DNA of 64,000 nt, taken from assembly GCA_016196925.1 (NCBI GenBank), contig JACPWS010000029.1, forward strand, positions 1 through 64,000, given 5' to 3'. The DNA comes from Burkholderiales bacterium. Lineage in GTDB: Bacteria; Pseudomonadota; Gammaproteobacteria; Burkholderiales; Burkholderiaceae_D. The notes below the pieces were generated by a model that did no database searches, was not told the origin of the DNA, and worked only from the letters and a program-made list of their open reading frames with translations. The number at the start of each line of letters is the position of its first letter. The first letter of the stretch is position 1. Shown piece by piece: positions 28,080-36,606 of the stretch. The position numbers and the translations under genes are program-made.

Positions 28080-28628
28080 ATGAACAAAGCATTCGTCAAG
28101 GAAAACGAGCAGGACGACGATCAAGAGATCGCCGCCCCGGCCATACCAGCCGGTGTCAAGAACTACATGACGCCGGAGGGACATTTGCGCATGAAGACCG
28201 AGCTGTTGCACCTGATCGACGTGGAAAGGCCGGAAGTGGTGAACGTCGTGCATTGGGCGGCATCGAATGGCGATCGCTCAGAGAACGGCGATTACATTTA
28301 CGGCAAGCGTCGCCTGCGCGAGATCGACCGGCGCATCCGCTTCCTGACCAAGCGGCTCGATATCGCCGAAGTGTTCGATCCGCGCATCCACCATGGCTCC
28401 GACCAGATCTTTTTCGGCGCAACCGTCACCTATGAAAACCAGCAGGGCGAAGAAGTCACGGTGACCATCGTCGGGGTCGATGAATTCGACCCGCTGCAAG
28501 GCAAGATCAGTTGGATATCGCCGGTGGCGCGCGCCCTGACCAAGGCCAGAAGCGGCGACAGCGTCACGCTGAAGACGCCGGCCGGTAGCGATGAGCTGAC
28601 CATCCTCAATGTCAGCTATCCAGCCTGA
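28080..28628 (+). CDS. greB: Transcription elongation factor GreB
   Basis: Stimulates cleavage of backtracked RNA by RNA polymerase. The protein is 182 residues from the ATG at 28080; a GTG six bases earlier is also in frame. After an acidic, variable N-terminus come the coiled-coil region (YMTPEGHLRMKTELLHLIDV, RSENGDYIYGKRRLREIDRR) with the tip D/E residues, and the FKBP-like C-terminal domain (VTIVGVDEFDPLQGKISWIS). The sister factor GreA is at 49770. It is divergent from the response regulator with a 99-bp gap. Confidence 0.95.
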   Translation: MNKAFVKENEQDDDQEIAAPAIPAGVKNYMTPEGHLRMKTELLHLIDVERPEVVNVVHWAASNGDRSENGDYIYGKRRLREIDRRIRFLTKRLDIAEVFDPRIHHGSDQIFFGATVTYENQQGEEVTVTIVGVDEFDPLQGKISWISPVARALTKARSGDSVTLKTPAGSDELTILNVSYPA

Positions 28629-28654
28629 AGAATTCCTCACTTTTTTCTCTCGAC

Positions 28655-29998
28655 ATGGCGCTTGCTTATTCCCAACTGAATCATCCGCTGCGCGTGCCTC
28701 TGGCCGCCGAAGTTCATTCCCGACCGTCTTTGCGCCTGCGGGCGCCGGAAACGATCACCCATCTGGCGATCTATGCGCGCGACGACGCGCACGTCGGCGG
28801 CGACAACCTCAGTACGCAGCACGCGATTTTATCGGCGTTTTGTGCCCATTTCGGCGTCGCCAGCCCGGCCGGCGACGCTAAATATTTCTTTCACGACTAT
28901 GGCCGCTTTCGCCTGAAGTGGGAATGCCATACCGAATTCGCCACGTATTCCTTTGTCGAAAATGCGGCCGGGCTGGCGGCGCCTGAGTGGGATGCAGAGC
29001 AGGCATTTTCCCGCGCGCCCTTGCGCCATCTGCCGCAACAGTGGTTGCTGGAGTTGCAAGGGAAAATCATGGTGGCTACCCATGTGGTGCTGGCGCCGGC
29101 GGCGGCTTGTCTGTCCGATGCCGGGCCGCTCGGCCGGATTTTCGAAGGCAGCGTGCTGGTCGGCAGCGAAGTCTTGCAGCGCGGCCAGGTGTGGACCGAT
29201 TTTCTGATCCAGGCCGACGGTTTCAGCCGTTTCATCGTCAAGGATGTCGATTTTCTCGACCAGCAAGCCGGGCGCATCGTGCAAAGGCTGCTGGAAATCG
29301 AGACTTACCGCATGATGGCGCTGCTGGGCTTGCCGCATGCGCAACGCTCGGCGCCGCTCTTGAATGCGATAGAAAACGCGCTGGTGACGCTGACCGCGGC
29401 CATGACCATGAGCAATAGTGTCAGCGCTGAATTGAGCGATACCGAGTCCGAGCAAGGCTTGCTGCGCCAGATCATCGCGCTGGCGGCGCGCATAGAAAAA
29501 CTGTCGCTGGAAAACAGTTACCGCTTTTCCGCGTCCAAGGCGTATTTCAGGCTGGTGCAATCGCGCATAGAAGAGTTGCGCGAAATCCGCGTCGAAGGCG
29601 TGCCTACCATAGAAGAATTCATGGACCGCAGACTGGCGCCGGCGATGAATACCTGCGAGGCGATCATGCGCCGGCAGGAAACCCTGGCCGAGCGTATCGC
29701 CCATACCAACGATCTGTTACGCACCCGGGTCGGCATCGTGCAAGAGCAGCAAAACCGGCAAATCCTGCAAAGCATGAATACCCGCGCGGCGCAGCAATTG
29801 CGCTTGCAGCAAGCGGTGGAAGGCTTGTCGGTGGCGGCGATTTCCTATTATGTCGCCGGATTATTGCAATACGCCGGCAAGGGCTTGAAAGCGGCCGGGT
29901 TGGCGGTCAATCCGGATCTGGTGACGGGCATGCTGATCCCGGCGATTGCCGGCGCGGTCTGGTGGGGCTTGCGCAGGATGCACCGTGGCCTGCATTGA
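28655..29998 (+). CDS. DUF3422 family protein
   Basis: A 447-residue protein of the proteobacterial DUF3422 family, known only as conserved and predicted membrane-anchored. The start (HPLRVPLAAEVHSRPSLRLR) and the FSRFIVKDVDFLDQQAGRIV region are typical. The middle is long and helical, and the C-terminus holds one or two hydrophobic segments (ISYYVAGLLQYAGKGLKAAG, GMLIPAIAGAVWWGLRR). It starts 26 bp after greB. Its function is not known. Confidence 0.9.
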   Translation: MALAYSQLNHPLRVPLAAEVHSRPSLRLRAPETITHLAIYARDDAHVGGDNLSTQHAILSAFCAHFGVASPAGDAKYFFHDYGRFRLKWECHTEFATYSFVENAAGLAAPEWDAEQAFSRAPLRHLPQQWLLELQGKIMVATHVVLAPAAACLSDAGPLGRIFEGSVLVGSEVLQRGQVWTDFLIQADGFSRFIVKDVDFLDQQAGRIVQRLLEIETYRMMALLGLPHAQRSAPLLNAIENALVTLTAAMTMSNSVSAELSDTESEQGLLRQIIALAARIEKLSLENSYRFSASKAYFRLVQSRIEELREIRVEGVPTIEEFMDRRLAPAMNTCEAIMRRQETLAERIAHTNDLLRTRVGIVQEQQNRQILQSMNTRAAQQLRLQQAVEGLSVAAISYYVAGLLQYAGKGLKAAGLAVNPDLVTGMLIPAIAGAVWWGLRRMHRGLH

Positions 29999-30020
29999 CG
30001 TCGAATAAACTGCTTCCAGG

Positions 30021-30110
30021 TTGAAAATATACTCCCCCTCAGTATATTTTGAAGGCCAATGAATGCGCTGACCCCGGGCATAATTTTGTCAAAACGAGGG
30101 GGAGTATATG
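30021..30110. repeat. Intergenic convergent-gene repeat, copy B
   Basis: Second copy of the family (see 4614-4697). The left hairpin is perfect, AAAATATACT-CCCCCTC-AGTATATTTT (30024-30050). The outer arms ATATACTCCCCCTC (30027-30040) and GAGGGGGAGTATAT (30096-30109) are perfect over 14 bp. The core shares TGAATGCGCTGAC with copy A in the same orientation, but the C-tract loop is the reverse complement of the G-tract loops in copies A and C. It lies between convergent DUF3422 and spoT. Confidence 0.78.
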
Positions 30111-30118
30111 ATTTATTG

Positions 30119-30377
30119 GGCTGTATTCAGATTTCGTGTAGATGCCGTTACGTTAATGTTTAAAAAAGTGGGAGATGTCATTCCGGTGCGCTTTAAGCCG
30201 GAATCCAGCGACTTTTGTTGCGTTGACGCGCCTGTGTTGGCAGTGGCGATGTTGCTTATGCGCACAAAGGTGCAAGGACTCCTTGCACGGATTCCGGCTA
30301 ACACCATGCCGGAATGACGTTAATAAGATCAGGGATCTTCACAAAACCGGCCATCAACACGAAATCTGAATACAGCC
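30119..30377. mobile_element. MITE-like element, 259 bp, with 8-bp target duplication
   Basis: Terminal inverted repeats start GGCTGTATTCAGATTTCGTG on both ends and extend to about 26 bp with one mismatch. The element is flanked by the direct repeat ATTTATTG at 30111-30118 and 30378-30385, exactly at the repeat boundaries. Inside are two inverted GTCATTCCGG...CCGGAATCC units (30177-30212 and 30289-30318) and the palindrome TGCAAGGA-C-TCCTTGCA. There is no transposase gene. The GGCT-starting ends and 8-bp duplication suggest an ISL3-type transposase acted in trans; that is an inference. It inserted just after the spoT stop. Confidence 0.82.
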
Positions 30378-30379
30378 AT

Positions 30380-32479
30380 TTATTGAAGCGGGGCAGGATT
30401 CAGCCGCGCTCGCGCAGGATGCGCGAGACGCCGCTCAGGTGCTTGATGTTGCGCATGATCCTGGCCAGATGGGCACGGTTTTCGACTTGTATCGTGAAGT
30501 GGATATTCGTCATGTCGTTGGCGTCGCCGTCTTCCATGTTGACGTGGCTGATATTGGCGTCCGATTCGCCGATTTCTGCCGCTATCCGCGCCAGCGCGCC
30601 GCGTTCGTTGGTGACGGTGACGGTGATCCGGCTGTCGAAGCGGCGGTTCAGGTCTTCGCCCCAGCTGACATCGATCCAGCGATCGGGCTCCCTGATGTGC
30701 AGGCGCTTGGCGTTTTCGCAATCGTCGGTATGCACTACCAGTCCCTGATCGCGTTTCAGCTGACCGACGATGCCGTCGCCTGGTATCGGCAGGCAGCAAG
30801 GCGCGAGTTGCACCGACACGCCTTCGCTGCCGTAAATGATGACGGGATCGCGCTTGGCGGATGCCTTGTCGCCGAATTGCTGAAAAGGGATGGAGGAAGA
30901 ATCGTCCTCGACCACGGATCGCCGAGCGCGCCTTGCCGGTGCGCACATAGGTCAGCCAGTTCGGGGTAGGGCGCGAATTGGGCGAAGTGATGATCTCGAC
31001 GATGTCGCCGTTCTTCAGCTCCGAGCGCAGCGGCACCGGTTCGTGATTGATGCGGGTGGCGATCGCCTGGTCGCCGATGTCGGTGTGGATGTTGTAGGCG
31101 AAATCGAGCGCGGTGGCGCCGCGCGGCAGGGCGATGATCTTCGATTTCGGCGTGAACACGTACACGGAATCGGGGAACAGGTCGATCTTGACGTGTTCCA
31201 GGAATTCCGCCGAATCGCCGGTCTGTTTCTGGATGTCCAGCAGCGATTGCAGCCAGGCGTGGGTGCGGTGTTGCAGATCGGTCAGGTCGCCTTCCTCGTT
31301 CTTGTACAGCCAATGGGCGGCCACGCCCGATTCGGCGACATGATGCATGTCGCGCGTGCGGATCTGGAACTCGACCGGCGTGCCGTAGGGGCCGATCAGC
31401 GTGGTGTGCAGCGATTGATAGCCATTGGTCTTAGGGATCGCGATGTAATCCTTGAACTTGCCCGGCATAGGCTTGTACAGCGCATGCAGGGTGCCGAGCG
31501 CGTAATAGCTGCTGGGAAAGCTGTCGACCACGATGCGGAAGCCGTAGACGTCGAGTACTTGGGAAAAGCTTAAGTGCTTGTCGTGCATCTTGCGGTAAAT
31601 GCCGTACAGGGTCTTTTCGCGGCCATACACTTCCGCCTTGATGCCGGCTTCAGCCAGCGCAATCTTGACCGCTTCCATGATCTTGTTGACCACTTCGCGC
31701 CGGTTGCCGCGCGCCGCCTTCACTGCTTTGGATAAGGTGCGGTAGCGCATCGGATACAGATGCGAAAATGCCAGATCCTGCAGTTCGCGGTAAATATTAT
31801 TGAGTCCTAGCCGGTGCGCGATAGGCACATAGACATCCATGGTCTCGCGCGAAATGCGGCGCTTTTTCTCGCTAGACATCACGCCCAGCGTGCGCATATT
31901 GTGCAGGCGGTCGGCCAGCTTCACCAGGATCACGCGCACATCGCGCGCCATGGCCAGCAGCATCTTGCGGAAGTTCTCGGCCTGGGCCTCGATCTGGCTC
32001 TGGAACTCGATTTTCTCCAGTTTCGATAAGCCATCCACCAGCGTCGCCACCGGGGCGCCGAAGCGCTCTATCAATTCTTCTTTTTTGACGTCCTGGTCTT
32101 CCATGACGTCGTGCAGCAGCGCGGCCATGATGGCTTGCACGTCCAGCTTCCATTCGGCGCAAATTTCGGCGACGGCGATAGGATGCGAGATGTACGGTTC
32201 GCCCGATTTGCGCACCTGGCCGAGATGCATTTCATCGGAAAAGCGATAAGCTTCCTTGACCAGCTTCAAGTCGCTGGGCGACATGTATTCCGCGAGGCGG
32301 GCGCTGAGGGCACTGGTCGAGGCTACGCTGGCGTTGACGGCAACTGCGCGCAGATTGTCGTCAGCAAAAGTGGGGGAGTTTTTTTTTGAAAATGCCGCCC
32401 CGCGTGCAGGTGCGGGGGCGGCTGATCCTGCGTCGACCGGTTTGTTTGCCAGAGATGAATTGCTATTGGTGAGGTTCAT
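30380..32479 (-). CDS. spoT: Bifunctional (p)ppGpp synthetase/hydrolase SpoT, C-terminus frameshifted
   Basis: Controls the stringent-response alarmone. Residues 1-522 are normal: the HD hydrolase domain (ALLHDVMEDQDV, LVKLADRLHNMRTL), the synthetase domain (YGREKTLYGIYRKM, PKTNGYQSLHTT) and the TGS domain (DSVYVFTPKSKIIALPRGAT). Just after TGKARSAIR at about 30915 the frame changes. The remaining 177 residues of this open frame are Arg/His-rich and not SpoT-like, while the true C-terminus continues in another frame to a stop at 30400. Compared with E. coli SpoT, roughly 65-75 residues of the helical region are also missing. If translated as is, enzyme domains remain but zinc-finger and ACT control is lost. 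A sequencing or assembly error is possible. Confidence 0.85.
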   Translation of the reverse strand: MNLTNSNSSLANKPVDAGSAAPAPARGAAFSKKNSPTFADDNLRAVAVNASVASTSALSARLAEYMSPSDLKLVKEAYRFSDEMHLGQVRKSGEPYISHPIAVAEICAEWKLDVQAIMAALLHDVMEDQDVKKEELIERFGAPVATLVDGLSKLEKIEFQSQIEAQAENFRKMLLAMARDVRVILVKLADRLHNMRTLGVMSSEKKRRISRETMDVYVPIAHRLGLNNIYRELQDLAFSHLYPMRYRTLSKAVKAARGNRREVVNKIMEAVKIALAEAGIKAEVYGREKTLYGIYRKMHDKHLSFSQVLDVYGFRIVVDSFPSSYYALGTLHALYKPMPGKFKDYIAIPKTNGYQSLHTTLIGPYGTPVEFQIRTRDMHHVAESGVAAHWLYKNEEGDLTDLQHRTHAWLQSLLDIQKQTGDSAEFLEHVKIDLFPDSVYVFTPKSKIIALPRGATALDFAYNIHTDIGDQAIATRINHEPVPLRSELKNGDIVEIITSPNSRPTPNWLTYVRTGKARSAIRGRGRFFLHPFSAIRRQGIRQARSRHHLRQRRRVGATRALLPADTRRRHRRSAETRSGTGSAYRRLRKRQAPAHQGARSLDRCQLGRRPEPPLRQPDHRHRHQRTRRAGADSGRNRRIGRQYQPRQHGRRRRQRHDEYPLHDTSRKPCPSGQDHAQHQAPERRLAHPARARLNPAPLQ
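30400..30915 (-). pseudogene. spoT: Out-of-frame remnant of the SpoT zinc-finger and ACT region
   Basis: In the frame shifted by one base from the spoT start, the sequence encodes a recognisable SpoT C-terminus: the conserved-cysteine region GSEGVSVQLAPCCLPIPGDG and VVHTDDC, then an ACT domain (ITVTNERGALARIAAEIGES, ANISHVNMED) ending IKHLSGVSRILRERG. There is no start codon or ribosome binding site of its own at the junction, so it is probably not translated unless ribosomes shift frame. Confidence 0.85.
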
Positions 32480-32535
32480 TCTGTGGTTCCCGGCCGCTTG
32501 ACTGTGTTGCTATTTACTTCGGACGCAAAGCAGAA

Positions 32536-32739
32536 TTACACAGGGACTTTCTTCAGCATCTCGATACCGATTTTGCCTGCGGCAATTTCACGCAGGGCGA
32601 TGACGGTCGGTTTGTCCTTCGATTCTACCTTGGGCGTATGACCTTGCAACAACTGACGGGCGCGGTAAGTGGCGCACAGCGTCAGCTGGAATCGGTTAGG
32701 GATCTGCTTCAAAGAGTCTTCAATGGTAATGCGTGCCAT
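32536..32739 (-). CDS. rpoZ: DNA-directed RNA polymerase omega subunit
   Basis: Small RNA polymerase assembly subunit of 67 residues, with the family start [20 protein letters not shown] and [11 protein letters not shown]. Omega also contributes to the ppGpp binding site on RNA polymerase, and the gene lies beside spoT in the order gmk-rpoZ-spoT common in proteobacteria. Confidence 0.97.
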   Translation of the reverse strand: MARITIEDSLKQIPNRFQLTLCATYRARQLLQGHTPKVESKDKPTVIALREIAAGKIGIEMLKKVPV

Positions 32740-32769
32740 AGTTTTTCCTAATACAAATGAGTTCGCGAA

Positions 32770-33414
32770 TTAATTTTGGTTGGCATGGATGCCAAGCTGG
32801 GCAAACAGTTCAGTGTTGCGTGTTGCCTGTTGTGCAAATCGGCAGCGGGTGGCCTTGACGATAGCGTTCAATTCAGACAAGGCAGTTGCAAAGTCTTGAT
32901 TAATAATAACATATTCGAACTCGGGCGAGTGCGCCATTTCACCGCCGGCAGCCAAAATCCGGCGCGTGATCACGTGCGGTTCGTCCTGACCGCGTTTTTG
33001 TAAACGCTCTTCCAGGGCCGGTATCGACGGCGGCAAGATGAAAATGCCGACCGCGTGCGGAAATTGCTTGCGCACTTGTTGCGCGCCTTGCCAGTCTATC
33101 TCGAGCAAAACATCGGTGCCGGCGCGCATTTGCCCTTCGATCACGATGCGCGAGGTGCCGTAATAATTGCCGTGCACTTCGGCCGACTCCAGAAATTCGC
33201 CTTGCGCCTTACGCGCCAGAAAATCGTCCGCCGTCGTAAAGTGATATTCGCGCCCATCCTGCTCGCCGGGGCGCGGCGGGCGGGTGGTATAGGAAATCGA
33301 CAGTTTGATGGCCGGTTCTTGCGCCAGCAAGGCGTTCACCAGGGTGGATTTGCCCGCGCCGGAAGGGGCGGCAACGACGAACAGGCTGCCGGAAGTCGAG
33401 TTGGGAGGGAGCAT
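32770..33414 (-). CDS. gmk: Guanylate kinase
   Basis: Phosphorylates GMP to GDP with ATP. The 214-residue protein has the P-loop [17 protein letters not shown], the GMP-binding region [20 protein letters not shown] and the lid segment [16 protein letters not shown]. It is followed 30 bp later by rpoZ. Confidence 0.97.
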   Translation of the reverse strand: MLPPNSTSGSLFVVAAPSGAGKSTLVNALLAQEPAIKLSISYTTRPPRPGEQDGREYHFTTADDFLARKAQGEFLESAEVHGNYYGTSRIVIEGQMRAGTDVLLEIDWQGAQQVRKQFPHAVGIFILPPSIPALEERLQKRGQDEPHVITRRILAAGGEMAHSPEFEYVIINQDFATALSELNAIVKATRCRFAQQATRNTELFAQLGIHANQN

Positions 33415-33547
33415 GAGTTTATCCTCTGGTTTTGTTATCGTTGAGTCCTCAACTAGGAAGGCAAACGGCGCCAGGATAGGGTTTGTTTGTCTTTCCTAAT
33501 CGAGTGACAGCAAAAATGCCGGCCGCAGTATAAGCAAATGCCTGCGC

Positions 33548-34465
33548 TTATTCAAGGTTCTGCACTTGTTCGCGCATCTGTTCTATCAATAATTTCAATT
33601 CCATGGAGGCGTCGGCCAATTCCTTGATGGCGGCTTTGGAACCCAGGGTATTGGCTTCGCGGTTCAATTCCTGCATCATGAAATCGAGGCGCTTACCGAC
33701 CTGGCCGCCTTTTTTCAGGATGTGCCGCGTTTCGCCCAGATGAGCAGAAAGCCGCGCCAGTTCTTCGGCGACGTCGACGCGTATGCCATACACGGTGACT
33801 TCCTGACGTATGCGATCGAGCGCTTCTTCACGCGTGATGGTTTGCCCGGCATTGCTGCCGGACGACTGCAATGCCAGCCCGAGCGCTTCTTCCAGCCTGG
33901 CGGTGGCTTTTTGCTGAAATTGCTGCACTACCTGCGGCATCAGCGGGGTAATCCTTTGCACGATTGCTTCCATCGCGTCTATGCGGCTGCACAAAACCTG
34001 TTCCAGCGCCGCGCCTTCGCGTTCACGGCTGAGGATGAACGCCTCCAGCGTGGCGTTGATGGTGTTGGCAATGGCGGTTTGCAAATGCTCGGCATTGATT
34101 TCCGCTTCTTCGATCACGCCTGGCCAGCGCAGCAATTCATTGATGCTGAGCGGAGTCGCATCGGCAAATTGCGCCTTGAGCCCGGATTGGAACAGCGCCA
34201 GTTGCGCCAGCAAATCAGCGTTTAAGGCTTTGCTGATCCCATTCGCCACTTTTTTGCCGAAGCTGAAGCGGCATTCCACCTTGCCGCGCACCAGTTTGCG
34301 TGCGATGGCGTCGCGAAACAGCGATTCTACTGAGCGGAAATCATCATTGATGCGAAATTGCAGATCAAGAAAGCGCGAATTGACGCTCTTGATTTCTATG
34401 GTGATGGTGCCGGCCTCGGTTTCCTGGGTGCTGGCGGCATAGCCGGTCATGCTAAATATGCTCAA
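33548..34465 (-). CDS. yicC: YicC family endoribonuclease
   Basis: The 305-residue protein has the typical start SIFSMTGYA, the N-terminal YicC domain (EIKSVNSRFLDLQFRINDDF), and the C-terminal DUF1732 domain (GKRLDFMMQELNREANTLGS, LKLLIEQMREQVQNLE). E. coli YicC has been reported as an RNA-cleaving enzyme. It lies upstream of gmk on the same strand with a 133-bp gap. Confidence 0.94.
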   Translation of the reverse strand: MSIFSMTGYAASTQETEAGTITIEIKSVNSRFLDLQFRINDDFRSVESLFRDAIARKLVRGKVECRFSFGKKVANGISKALNADLLAQLALFQSGLKAQFADATPLSINELLRWPGVIEEAEINAEHLQTAIANTINATLEAFILSREREGAALEQVLCSRIDAMEAIVQRITPLMPQVVQQFQQKATARLEEALGLALQSSGSNAGQTITREEALDRIRQEVTVYGIRVDVAEELARLSAHLGETRHILKKGGQVGKRLDFMMQELNREANTLGSKAAIKELADASMELKLLIEQMREQVQNLE

Positions 34466-34589
34466 AATGTTTCCTTCAAATGGATGGGATGGCGCAGGGA
34501 GGGGTGAATCGGGACTCGAGCCCCACGATATTCTTTACAAATGCTCCAATAATCAACACAATCCGTTTAATAATCAGATTGGATGAGAG

Positions 34590-35603
34590 ATGGCTGCACA
34601 AAACAACGCACCCCTGCCAGATGGCCTGGAAATAGCCGGATACCGCATTGTAAAGAAAATTGCTTCCGGTGGCTTCAGTATTGTGTATCTGGCTTCGGAT
34701 GAAGACGGCAATGCGGTTGCCATTAAGGAATATTTACCGAGCTCGCTGGCCTTGCGCCAGCAGGGTGAGCTGATGCCGGCGATTTCGGCCGAGAATTTGC
34801 CGATTTACCGCATAGGCTTGAAGTGCTTCTTCGAGGAGGGGCGGGCGCTGGCGCGCATTTCTCATCCGAACGTGGTCAGCGTCGTTAATTTTTTCCGCGC
34901 CAATGAAACCGTGTATATGGTGATGGCTTACGAGTCCGGCCGCTCTTTGCAGGAGCACATCTTGCGTCGGCGCGATAAGGGCGAGAAGCCGCTGGTGTCC
35001 GAGCGCTTCATACGGCGCATGTTCAATCAAGTCATGAATGGCTTGCGTGAAGTGCATACCAATAAATTGCTGCATCTGGACCTGAAACCGGCGAATATCT
35101 ATTTGCGGCTGGACGGCACGCCTATCTTGCTGGACTTTGGTGCGGCACGGCAGACCTTGAAGACCGACATCCCCAAGCTATACCCGATGTACACGCCGGG
35201 CTTTGCCGCCCCCGAGCTGTATCAGAAAAACGGCAATCTGGGGCCGTGGACCGATATTTACAGCATAGGCGCTTCGATTTTTGCCTGCATGGTAGGCGCG
35301 CCGCCGCAACCGGCCGATCAACGCAAGAATGCCGACAAGATGGAGGGGCATTATCGCAAGCTGGAAGGCTTGTATTCTCCCGAGTTGATCGAGGTGGTGC
35401 ACTGGTGCCTGAAAATGGATCCGCTCGAGCGACCGCAAAGCGTGTTTGCCTTGCAAAAGGCTTTGTTAACGCAGGCGCAACCGCAAAAAGAGTTGAGTAC
35501 TATGGAGAAGGCTAAACAAAAATTGTCTTCTTTGCTCAGTCTTGGCAAGAAAAAAAATTTGGAAAAAGATCATACGACGATACAGGAAAGCACTTTGCAT
35601 TAG
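34590..35603 (+). CDS. Serine/threonine protein kinase
   Basis: Cytosolic Hanks-type kinase of 337 residues. All key motifs are present: glycine loop IASGGFSIVYLA, the lysine in AVAIKEYLP, the catalytic loop HLDLKPANIY (about residue 160), DFG in LLDFGAARQ and the activation-segment end PGFAAPELY. After residue about 285 comes a basic tail with a Ser/Leu run and no membrane helix or sensor domain. The PP2C phosphatase starts 62 bp downstream, so the two probably form a reversible phosphorylation pair. Substrates cannot be told from sequence. Confidence 0.93.
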   Translation: MAAQNNAPLPDGLEIAGYRIVKKIASGGFSIVYLASDEDGNAVAIKEYLPSSLALRQQGELMPAISAENLPIYRIGLKCFFEEGRALARISHPNVVSVVNFFRANETVYMVMAYESGRSLQEHILRRRDKGEKPLVSERFIRRMFNQVMNGLREVHTNKLLHLDLKPANIYLRLDGTPILLDFGAARQTLKTDIPKLYPMYTPGFAAPELYQKNGNLGPWTDIYSIGASIFACMVGAPPQPADQRKNADKMEGHYRKLEGLYSPELIEVVHWCLKMDPLERPQSVFALQKALLTQAQPQKELSTMEKAKQKLSSLLSLGKKKNLEKDHTTIQESTLH

Positions 35604-35664
35604 TCCGCCGGCGGATCCGTCTGCATTCATCATAAATTGCTACATCTAAGATTTTTCACTACTC

Positions 35665-36600
35665 ATGCGTTTTTCTGTTTATCAAGAAAGTCATATCGGT
35701 GGCCGCAAGGTCAATCAGGACCGCATGGGTTATAGCTTTACCCGCGATTCTATTTTGCTGCTGCTGGCGGACGGCATGGGCGGACACATCATGGGGGAAA
35801 TGGCGGCGACAATCGCCATGCAAACCATAGGCAATATGTTCCAGCAGCAGGCGCATCCTATGATAGGGCGCCCGGAACGTTTCCTCGAAGATAGCTTTAT
35901 TGCGGCGCATCAGGAAATCCATCGCTACCGCGCCCTCCATAATCTGCCCGAAACCCCGCGCACCACCATCGTCGCCTGTCTGATTCAGCATGGGCACGCT
36001 TACTGGGCGCATTGCGGCGATTCGCGCCTGTACTGGATACGGCAAGGGAAGATATTACTGCGGACCAAGGATCATTCGCGCCTGGAAACCCTGATCGCCC
36101 AAGGCAAGGTCGATCCTGCCGAGCGCCATACCCATCCGGATCGCAACAAGTTGTTTAACTGTCTCGGCGCGCCGAACGCGCCTATCGTCGAATTGTCGCG
36201 CCGCGCCGCACTGCAGCCGGGCGACTTGATTTTGTTGTGTTCCGACGGCTTGTGGTCGGTATTGCCTGATCACATGCTGGCGCAAAGCTTGCACGAACAC
36301 ACGATAGTCCGTGCCATACCGGAATTGATACGTTCGGCGGTCGATATCGCCGGCAAACAAAGCGATAACGTCACCGCGCTGGCGATGATGTGGGAGGGTG
36401 ATAACCGCCTGGAAGACTCCACCATCATCTCGACCAACACCCTGCCGGTAGGCTCGGTCACCACCACCATACAGGCGTCGCTTGAAGCCGACGCGGAGGA
36501 CGCCGAAACCGACGTCTTCAATGACGCAGAAATCGAAAAGGCGATTGCGGAGATTCGCAATGCCATCCATAAATCATCCCGTATCACCTCTAAAAATTAA
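35665..36600 (+). CDS. PP2C-family serine/threonine protein phosphatase
   Basis: Metal-dependent phosphatase of 311 residues with NQDRMGY, LLADGMGGH, WAHCGDSRLYW, LCSDGLWSVL and SDNVTALAMM, which supply the metal-binding aspartates. The C-terminal 60 residues are acidic and Thr-rich (DSTIISTNTLPVGSVTTTI) and could be phosphorylated. It follows the kinase and ends 6 bp before rph. Confidence 0.94.
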   Translation: MRFSVYQESHIGGRKVNQDRMGYSFTRDSILLLLADGMGGHIMGEMAATIAMQTIGNMFQQQAHPMIGRPERFLEDSFIAAHQEIHRYRALHNLPETPRTTIVACLIQHGHAYWAHCGDSRLYWIRQGKILLRTKDHSRLETLIAQGKVDPAERHTHPDRNKLFNCLGAPNAPIVELSRRAALQPGDLILLCSDGLWSVLPDHMLAQSLHEHTIVRAIPELIRSAVDIAGKQSDNVTALAMMWEGDNRLEDSTIISTNTLPVGSVTTTIQASLEADAEDAETDVFNDAEIEKAIAEIRNAIHKSSRITSKN

Positions 36601-36606
36601 TTGATT

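Noticed and set aside
30108..30317. A 69-codon open frame in the DUF3422-spoT gap
   Set aside because: It lies almost wholly within the MITE and starts in repeat copy B; no codon pattern of a real gene.
30905..30925. Programmed ribosomal frameshift in spoT
   Set aside because: No slippery heptamer or downstream pseudoknot is seen, and a segment of the protein is missing in addition to the frame change, so a deletion is the simpler reading.
34500..34530. tRNA T-arm-like string GGGACTCGAGCCCC near the yicC start
   Set aside because: No acceptor, D or anticodon arms can be built around it, so it is not a tRNA gene.
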